Source of the DNA: Nepenthes gracilis
Lineage: Eukaryota; Streptophyta; Magnoliopsida; Caryophyllales; Nepenthaceae
NCBI GenBank assembly: GCA_033239525.1
Contig: BSYO01000030.1
Location: 9,006,530-9,070,529, forward strand
Length of the DNA: 64,000 bases
Direction: 5' to 3'
Below the pieces are notes generated by a model. It did no database searches. It was not told the origin of the DNA and saw nothing but the letters and a program-made list of their open reading frames with translations. This document shows, in pieces, positions 25,001 through 34,000 of the stretch (position 1 is its first letter; each line of letters starts with the position of its first letter). A program made the translations under genes and the position numbers.

Positions 25001-28000
25001 TCCTATCAAACTCTGTAAGTCTTATTTAAAAATGAAATGTATGACAAAACAAGAAAAGGAACAACATATCGGGAGCGTCCCTCGGCTTCCTCCTTGAGCC
25101 TCCTCTAGACTCCAGAAGATCCCTTTGATCGGCCAGAGCGGCCTCCTCGGGCGTAAGAGGTTCAATGAGGCCCGGCAAGGAGGCCCGGGAAAGGCCCATC
25201 GGCAACGCCGTATAAGTCTCTACGCTCGCGCGGCGTTTCGGGATCGGGCGGCTACTAATCGGTCGCACCAACCACAAACGAAAAACTTGCTTAAACATGA
25301 AATATAATACGTCCTCAATCTCTCCTCGGGAAGGATCCGATCTGAAGGAGAAAGGTGTCCTCCAAAGAAGCAATCCTCTCCTTAGCTTGATTATTCCGCA
25401 CGCTACGCGGCCTCGTGGGTGGCCCTCAAGATTTTCTCCGGGCGGGATTGAGCGATCACTCCCATAGTATTTGAGGCTGTCAAAAGCAAACAAATGGGAA
25501 CACGGCGAGAAAGGAAACAGAGGTTACCTTAGAAATGAGAGGATGAAGGCACTCCCCAGGGATCTCGGACTCGAAGACCACGGACCCGCGGGCGCACCCT
25601 CGGACACGGGCTGTCGGCTATAAAAGTGGAAAGTTTAGCTCGGCCCGACCACGAGAAGGACTCGGAGGGATGGACACAGCCCACTACTGGTCCTCGACTT
25701 CCACGGCCTAGGGATATTGAGTCCACTAAGCGCTCTCACCTCCTATCTCGGAAGGGTGATTAATTTCGAGACGTACCAGCGGTCGGCCGAGAGCTCCAAA
25801 GGCGAGATCATACGTCCAAAAACGCATAACGGGAGGATTAGCGGTGGAAGTGAAGGCGAACGAAAGAAGGATATCCTCGGCCTCTTTATCAAAGAACATC
25901 ATCGTCATTTCGAGGAGCTCGGCGTCAGAGCTCCTTTACTCCGAGCAGCCGCCTGAAGGCTCAACAAGATTCATTGGAATGAAGGCGAGACCTCCGGACC
26001 CAGGGACTCGGGCATGGGAATAGTCCCGACCTCTTATTCGGAGGAGCCCACGTCCTCTCGCTCGGAAAATCAAACATCATCATAAACCCTCGGTGTAGCT
26101 CCCATCCCTCGGTCTCTATACGGGAGGATAGCCTGTCCCGCGGTCCCAAGGATCATGAACTTCTCGGAATAATGATATATAAGCTCCTTTTGGCTCAATC
26201 ACCAACATTCTTTCTCCTTCGAAGGGTTTTATCTTGGCTAGCCACTTTCCCCCACTTAGAAGGAATGGCCCGGTGCTCGGGAGACGCCCGGAAGAAAAAT
26301 TTATTCTTCCACCTTCGGAGTAAAGGATAGAAAAGAATGTCGATCGAGTTTTAAAACGGAACATCACCTTTAAGAGCATTCAAGAGCTTCTCAACAAAAG
26401 ACGATGTACACCAAATAATTTGGAACTGCAAAAATGACGAGTGTTTTAATGTCGTAAAACATCCAAATCGTGCTTTGCCTTTTAAGGTGGCCAAAACCAT
26501 CCGGAGGAGAATGATCGTGCGGCTCTAGAACCACCGTCGCCATAGACCGGGGATTCATCGAATTGGTATAACATCAAACGAAGAAGAAGCTCAAATATGA
26601 CCTGTGAAGATGAAAATGTGGCGTTTTAAACCACGGAGTGCGAAAAGGCGAATTGGCGTCGATCCGCCATTCGTTTCAAAGAAATACGTCGCATCAACAT
26701 TTAATGCTTCCTCGGCGAAGCAAGCGTGAAAAAGCCTAGGACCCAAAGAGGTCTGGGGATCAAGCTGTCAATGCAGGACGCACATACTCGGAAGACGATT
26801 CCTCCAAAGACGATAGCGACTTCATGCCAAATGGGCCGAGAACCGGGCCCTAGGCCATTTGGCATGGGGGCTACAATATAAGGGCGTTTAAGAAAAGCCC
26901 AGAAAGGCCCAAAAGCACAAGACCAATGAAGCCCAAGAAGTCCCGTCCGCTTATGAAAAAGTTGAACAAGCTAGCAAAACCCGAGCGCCAAATCCAAAAG
27001 GGCCGAGCAGAAGCTAGTAACTATCGAGAGGTCGGGAGAAGGCTCCGGAAAGATCCTCCAAGAACGGCCGCCTACAAGTCCACGAGCTCGCAAGGTCCTC
27101 GGTGACGGGATCGCCATCCAAGGGCTGGGAATCTTCGATTCCCAACATGCAACCAGTGTCTCAAAGAGTCAAATCAAGGTCGCTCGGACCAGACCCTGCA
27201 TACTAATCTACCGCAAACCTCAATGACATTAAAGGGGAGATGTCAGTCCCTCAACCACGCGATGGGCATCGTGTTTCCTCCTCAGCGGCGATTTCCCCTA
27301 TAAATACAAGAAAGCCCCTTTTAAAGGGACCAAACACTCCTTCCCAAAAGCTCCATAAAAAAAGGAGCAAAAGACTCGAGCATAGTTTTCTAAGAGAGAA
27401 ACACGATACGAGAGGCAGGGAAGGAAGAACTTTGTAAAAGACTTCAACCCAAATAGTGAAGCACTTTCAAGGCGCTGAGCCCATGGTTTTTCCTCCCCAT
27501 TCAAGAGGAGGTTTTTCACGTAAAAAATCCGGTCTCAATCCTCATCTCGTAACCAACACCCCAAATACTTGTGTTGCCTGGGAACCGTGGATCCGTCGGA
27601 CCTCGCCAACCTTTGCATCTCTCGGGTCCCGTGGAACCAGAACGCAACAAATAGTTTCTAATTTGGAAATAAAATCAAATAGGAAATAAAATCAAATCTC
27701 TTCTAATGGAAAATAAAATCAAATGTAATTTGAAAAGAAAATCAAATTGAAAATCTCTTCTAATTGAAAATTAAATCAAATCTAATTTGAAAATAAAATT
27801 AAATCAAACCTTTGCATTCATAATGTTCCCATCAATTCTTTCCGGGAGGTTGGGACTCAACCCGTCGAGTAAAACTTCTGGAATTAATTCCCCCAACCAC
27901 AAGCTTATTGGATGCGTGATCCTCCGCCAACGTTGGTAAACACGTATAAGTGGGACTGAATTCGGATTGAGCCACCAATGCCTCCAGAAGAAAAGGGATT

Positions 28001-31000
28001 TGGGCCTAGAGATGGGCAATCCTGCTGACTCGAATAGAATGCTAAAATATCTGGGTCAAATTATTGGTGTGTCTCTCTAGCAATCCAAACAGTCTTGGGC
28101 TCTGACCGGCCAATCCAACAAACAAGAAGTGCTAAACTGTTCTATCCTTGGGAAACATAATCTACTGAACTATAATAACATCAAATTTATTGTTGTGTGC
28201 CGGGAGGGTGGAGAGTTGTGTATGAATGGATGGGTATACAATATGTGGCGCATTTGGGGGCACATCAAAGGGATTAACTGATATTTTAAAATTACCTTTA
28301 TAAGTGAGTAAATTTGCAATATAAAAAATATTATAAAAACCAAAAGGAGATGAAATATCAATAACATAATTATTTGATCCTATCCACTGTAAAATTATAA
28401 ATGTACCAACACTACGAGTCTGCGATCTAGAAATAGGCCCATGTAGGTGCCGCTTTGGCCTAATCCAAACCATAACAAAACCTTAAACATGAAATATAAT
28501 ATTTTTTATGTATATCAGTTCAAAGTTTACATAAGGCATTAATTATTTTCAATTATTTATTGAGCTTGATGTGTAAGCCAATGAAGGTATTGTGCAAAAG
28601 TTTTAGCTGTCATGGACACACTAATATGTAGGGATATTGAGATAAGGTCTAATGATTTTTGGGTTTATAATTATGCACAACTAAGAACGAAAAGATACCT
28701 TAAAAGTTTTGGAGGACTAGACGGCCTTCATTAGGAATTAATACAAAATAATTCGGAAAGGCTTCGAAAATGATAAACACAATAGACTCACTTATAGATA
28801 CATGTTCAAAGGCTATGGGAATAATGATATATAATCCTTTTGTCTCTATCACAACATTTTCTTTATTGAGAGTCATCGGCTTTGGGGGTAAAGGATAGAT
28901 GTGAATTTTTTTACCATTGTGAACAAAAGAATAAGAACTAAAATGACTTTTAATTGTAACATCCAAATCGTATAGCTAAAGACACCGAGAATGACATGAC
29001 CTACATCAATTGGTATAACATCACACCAAATATGACCATTGTATTTTAAGAATTGGATGGGTACAAGACAACGTTCTTTAATGGCTAGAGAAGATGTGTC
29101 AATCCACAAGACATTAAATAGGTTAGGGTGTGGGGCAACGTTTAACCCTAAACAAGAAATAGTGGTAGTTGAGACAACAGTAATGCAACTATAACTATCC
29201 ATGAAAATCTTACAAGCCTTCCTATTCATCTTGACATAAGTGTGAAAGATATCGTAACGATACTAATCATCAACCTCTTTGGATGTCAAGGTGCATCTTA
29301 CAATGCCCAAAAATAGCTTATCAGGGAAGGAAGAACGGAGTCTAGGCTAGAGGAGTTGGTCTTGATACAGCCCACAAGTGTGTTAATATCATTACTATCT
29401 AAATCATCAAATTCTTCTAATTTGGGTTCATATATTTATTCTTCAAGGGGTTCCTTATTTATTCTATTTTGTTTGTCAATTAATAAGGCTTTACTTAGAC
29501 ATTTAAAAAAAATATATCCAAAATCTTTACAATTGAAGTACTGTAATTGAGAAATTTTTCTCAAAATTTCAACACTCTTTTCTTGGACTTCCCTTACAGG
29601 GGCAATCGTGGACGGAGGGGATCCTAAGACAGGTTTAGAATTTACAGTAGAGTAGAACATGTTAATTGACGATACTGTATCCTGGTAGCTAATTCAAAAT
29701 CTCGAATCAAATTATGCACATAATCCAAAGTGATAACTCCACAGAGGATAAGTTTTCTCTTGAGATCCTTATGTAGTCCTTGTCAGAAGTTATTTAATAT
29801 CATAGCCTTGTCCTCTATGATGTGGCATCTTATCCAAAACTCATCGAATTAAGCCACATACTCAATCACGGATTGATTACCCTGTCTAAGGGCATTCCAT
29901 TAGTCTAGTACATTGTTACTGTAGAAGCAGAGTAAATATTTTTGTTAAAGGCGTCATTTTATTTTAGCCCAACTCTCGATAGGAGCGGTCTGACACCTAG
30001 CAATGAAGCCTTCAACACTTTTCCAAAATAATTGAGCATTTTCTGTCAATTTGAGGTTAACAAACTGGACTCTCCTATCTTTAGACATGTCATACCATTC
30101 AAAGAAACGATCAAAATCTTAAACCTATTGAATAAAAACTCGAGAGTCCAAGTAGCTGTCAAAAGTAGGGGCATCCAATTTGATATTATTAAAGAGGTGG
30201 TCATCTGAATCTCGCTCTTGATCATAATGTTGGGGCCTATAATCATGTCTACAAGGTGATCAACTGTCTTGTCTTCGTCGGTGAGTCTTATTATGGGATA
30301 CATTAGAGTTGTCAGCATCTGATAAGTGAGGCTCCGTTTCTAATATGGCAACTCAATTTACGAGATCCAAATTTATTTGATAAGTAGTGGCCAAGTTAGT
30401 TTGAATGGCAATCATATGGTTTTGTAATTATTGTTGAGTGAAAATTAATTGGACTAATTATTGACTTAGAATTTCAAATTGGCTAGAGTTCATAATTAAG
30501 TTAGTGGTGTGATGAAAAATAATACGACCATTTCGCAAGTGTAAGCAATACCAATACGACTATTGGGATTGATATTAATAAACAATTGAGACAATTCAAA
30601 CCAATATTTTTTTGTGAGATTTCATATGGTTCAGAACAGGTAAATAATAATAAAGCAGGAATCAATTGCAATGCGATCGCATCCACTATAAAGGTAATTA
30701 TAGGATATGAAAGGAATTAATATTTTTTTTCTAGGAAATAAAATAGCACATGCTAAAAAAACTAAATACTATAAAAAAAAAAAAAGTAAAAATATGCTAC
30801 CAAAATAAAATAGAATGAACATATTTGAATATCAAGATAATTGGACTACTTGTATGAGCTGGCCTTGTAATGAGGATCTTCTAAATTTTGTTTACTTTTT
30901 TTTTATTATTTTTTTCTTTTTTTTTGCCCTTTTTTTTTCTGCTCTTTTTTTTTTTCTTGCTTGTTTTTATTTTTCCTGTGAAGGGGAAAAGGGAGAAGGC

Positions 31001-34000
31001 TCCCAAGGAAAAGAAACCTCAAAGTCCTAAAGCTACCTCTTTTTTTTGTTTGCTCAAAACCCCCCACACATAGAAAGAAGAGACGCCATGCTCAGTGCGC
31101 ACTCTCTCTTTCAGGCGGCAACGGCGACACTTGTTCGGTCAGGTGATGGCGATGACGGCCACGAAAGCAACGGCAACGGCATTGCAAGCAACAACGAAGA
31201 CAAAGATGAAACTGTTGACAAAGAAGACGGCAACAAAGAAAAAGAAGATGAAGACAAGGACGAAGGCGAAGACAAGGAAGATGAAGACGAAGAGTTAGCA
31301 CAACCCGATTCATGACTTCTCTCTCTTTTTTTTTCTTTGGTTTCTCTCTCTGAAAAAAAGGTTAGTCGTGGCAACTAGGGTTTGGTTGGGCTTCGACTTG
31401 GGCGTCTAACTAGAGTTTGATGTAATTGGTGGTGGATCTTAGGTGTTAGGTTGCCGGGTGAGTGGTTGATTAGGTTTTGGGTGAGTGGCTGATGGGAAAG
31501 AAACAGAAGGAGAACCAAAGGGAAGAGAAGGAGAGATTAGGAAAGAGAAAGAAGTAGAGACCAAAGAGGGAGGTAAAGAAAATCATAATCATTCAAATTT
31601 TATTCAATTCATTAATACTTCCTCAAATAATAGAGTTAGGGTACTTATATAAATAACCCTATATATAGTATAATTTGAAAATAAAATCAAATCTAATAAT
31701 TTTTAATTTAAAAATAAAATCAAATGAAAAATAAAATCAAATATCTTCTAATGGGAAATAAAATCAAATTTAATTTGGAAAGAAAATCAAATTGGAAATA
31801 TCTTCTAATTGGAAATCAACTCAAATCTAATTTGGAAATAAAATAAAATTAAATCTTTACATCCATAATATCCGCATCACAATCCCTCCTATTCACCACA
31901 CCATTTCCCTCTTTGTAACCTGCATTAATTTATTTGGTACCACTAGAGGAAACCAGTCAAAAAATGCACGCAGATCCCTTGACATTAAGCAAATTATTAA
32001 CTCTGTACCTTTTTACCCCCAAGATCATACACTGCACTTATCCAAGATTGTACACAACCATTCTTTTTTCAGGTAACTATAATTGACTGATATCTGAACT
32101 AGCAGTAGTGTTTTCTTCATTTAAGCAACCACTACAAGCCATACATTCCTTATTTGTTTGAAACTGCACTAGAAAATCAACCTTCTGATTCAGAAGAACT
32201 CCTATGTAATGGGCCTCTTCTTTCACTTCAGCCCAGGCCTAAGCACGAGCTCGATCACAAGAATAATGCATAATGAGATGATTCAGGCCATAATGAGTTG
32301 GACAGAAAACCTGCAGCAGGATGGCAATCACAGACACTGATTTTTCGATCCTCTTCCCTCTTTTCTTTAGAAAGATATCTCCAATTTCTCTAAATTTATC
32401 ATGCCAAAATTGACCTGGAATCTAAATTGACATGTCTGAACCAACACCTTCATAGGCTTCTCACAAAGCCGCCAAGAGATACGTTAAGAAAAAGGAAGAC
32501 TACCAGAACAAGAGAAATCACTGTAGCATGATTTCATTTGCAGAGCAAGGTAAAATAATCACTAATCACAAACTATACCCTACATGCAATTTTAAATCTA
32601 GAAGAGGGCAATAAAATGATTAAGTAAACTTTTAAAGCATATTGAATACTCTCCACCTTCAGCTTATGAAACCTTCAACTAATGCATGCCAAGATATTTA
32701 GGATTTTCAATCATGAACACATCTGATAAAAGATCCATCAGAAGGAATGGCATAACACATCACAAATCATAATTTTCATTTTCAAAAGAAAATGCTGTTC
32801 AAAGAGTTTTACAGAAATGTGAGACTGCATAAACAGACAGTAGAAGTTCAAATCACGTATGCCCTTTTCACTACTAGATGAGGACAACAACCATTATAAA
32901 AAGCATCCCAAGTAGAGGCAATGATCACAACATGAATCACAAAAGCTGAAAGAGATTTTCTATATAATGTGTTCAAAACAAAATATTATGGACACATGTC
33001 AGGACTGCTTATTTCTTGCATGATGAATGCTGGACCTCGTCATGAAAATAAATATATTGACTTCGGGTTTTCAAGAAATGATCAAACCATCAACATATGC
33101 ATGTACTGCAAAAGCAGAACACATCAGCTGCTGTCAGTGTCAAGCAAAACCTCAATCGTGAAACACATTGTATAAGCTCCCTGTTTTTGTTTGCCTCATA
33201 GTTTTGATAGATAAGGGAAGCATATAGGACGGGTCATATCTTGTGATGAGCTCAGCATAGACAAATTATTCATTGAAACAACCTGAAAATTAAGCATTAG
33301 AATACACATGGAGACGCTGAACCCAAGCATTAATTAATAAAATGCATGTCAGCATATAAACCAGACAAAATAGATAATCAGATAACAGCTCCTCCAAAAG
33401 ATGAAAAAATCTGAAAAGCCATCTAAAATCTCATTACCTGTCACCAAAATAGTTGGTATAACCTTGGAAACTTTTGTTGTGTTACCAAACATTTAGTCTA
33501 TGACATATCTCAACAAGGGCAACTAATTATTCAAGGCCTGATGGCTCATGTTCCATGTTCAGAAAAATCCAAGTCTGATACTCTAACAATTTCAAAGAAT
33601 TAAAACCAAGGTAAGTCAATTAGGATGCATAAAGCTGAGAAGGGCAATTTCTTATCAGGGCAGCATCTACCCTAAGTATCAACTAAGTGGAAGTGAAACT
33701 GACTATGCAAAGAATATACTGATGCAGGCTATTAGCTTGATTTCATTCAAGTGACTCAACACTTAGGGTTTTCTTTGGGGGAGGAGTGGATGAAGCGGAT
33801 GGGTTGCCCTTTTAACCACCAAAGAAAAATTTCAACCATTATCAGTAATGGAGACCGGGGTTTTAAATTCCACCAGAAGTGATAAACATATCAATGTAAG
33901 GTGCACAGTACACATTGCAGACGTTCATATGTGTTACCACTAAAAAGGCTATTTCTTGTCACACTTTAGCACAGCTGTCTGAGTAATGAGAAGTAGCTGC

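Larger units (their letters stand above)
23111..27649 (+). mobile_element. Nested, deleted Tat-type gypsy element
   Basis: Starts TGTTGGGCCCC at 23111 and ends CGCAACA at 27649. AATAG sits on both sides (23106-23110 and 27650-27654), a perfect 5-bp duplication. LTRs end in ACGCAACA and the 5' one is followed by TTGGCGCCGTCTGTGGGAA, a primer-site-like sequence shared in degenerate form with the element at 48085. Inside are a scrap of gag, degenerate repeats rich in 'gaccc..gaggtc', an antisense ORF relic, and a purine tract GGCATGGGGG before the 3' LTR. Protease, RT, RNase H and integrase are absent. It is clearly more GC- and CpG-rich than its AT-rich surroundings. Confidence 0.9.
22855..31879 (-). 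mobile_element. Ty3/gypsy element in minus orientation, invaded by another element
   Basis: Flanked by the perfect duplication CAATC (22850-22854 and 31880-31884). The outer ends are TGATGCAG on the left and CCGCATCA on the right, and the LTRs match the family of 6863-7255 and 19385-20864. Removing the nested element (23111-27649) and its duplicated AATAG leaves ~4.48 kb. On the minus strand, in order from the right: 5' LTR, leader, gag with a degenerate zinc knuckle, aspartic protease, then directly the integrase C-terminal region and 3' LTR. RT, RNase H and the integrase core are missing, so this is itself a deleted copy. Protease and integrase tail are closest to plant chromovirus-type gypsy proteins by memory; no chromodomain is visible. 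Confidence 0.93.

Noticed and set aside
31046..31315. Acidic 89-codon open frame
   Set aside because: Explained by a low-complexity triplet tract within the retroelement leader; the opposite strand is equally open.
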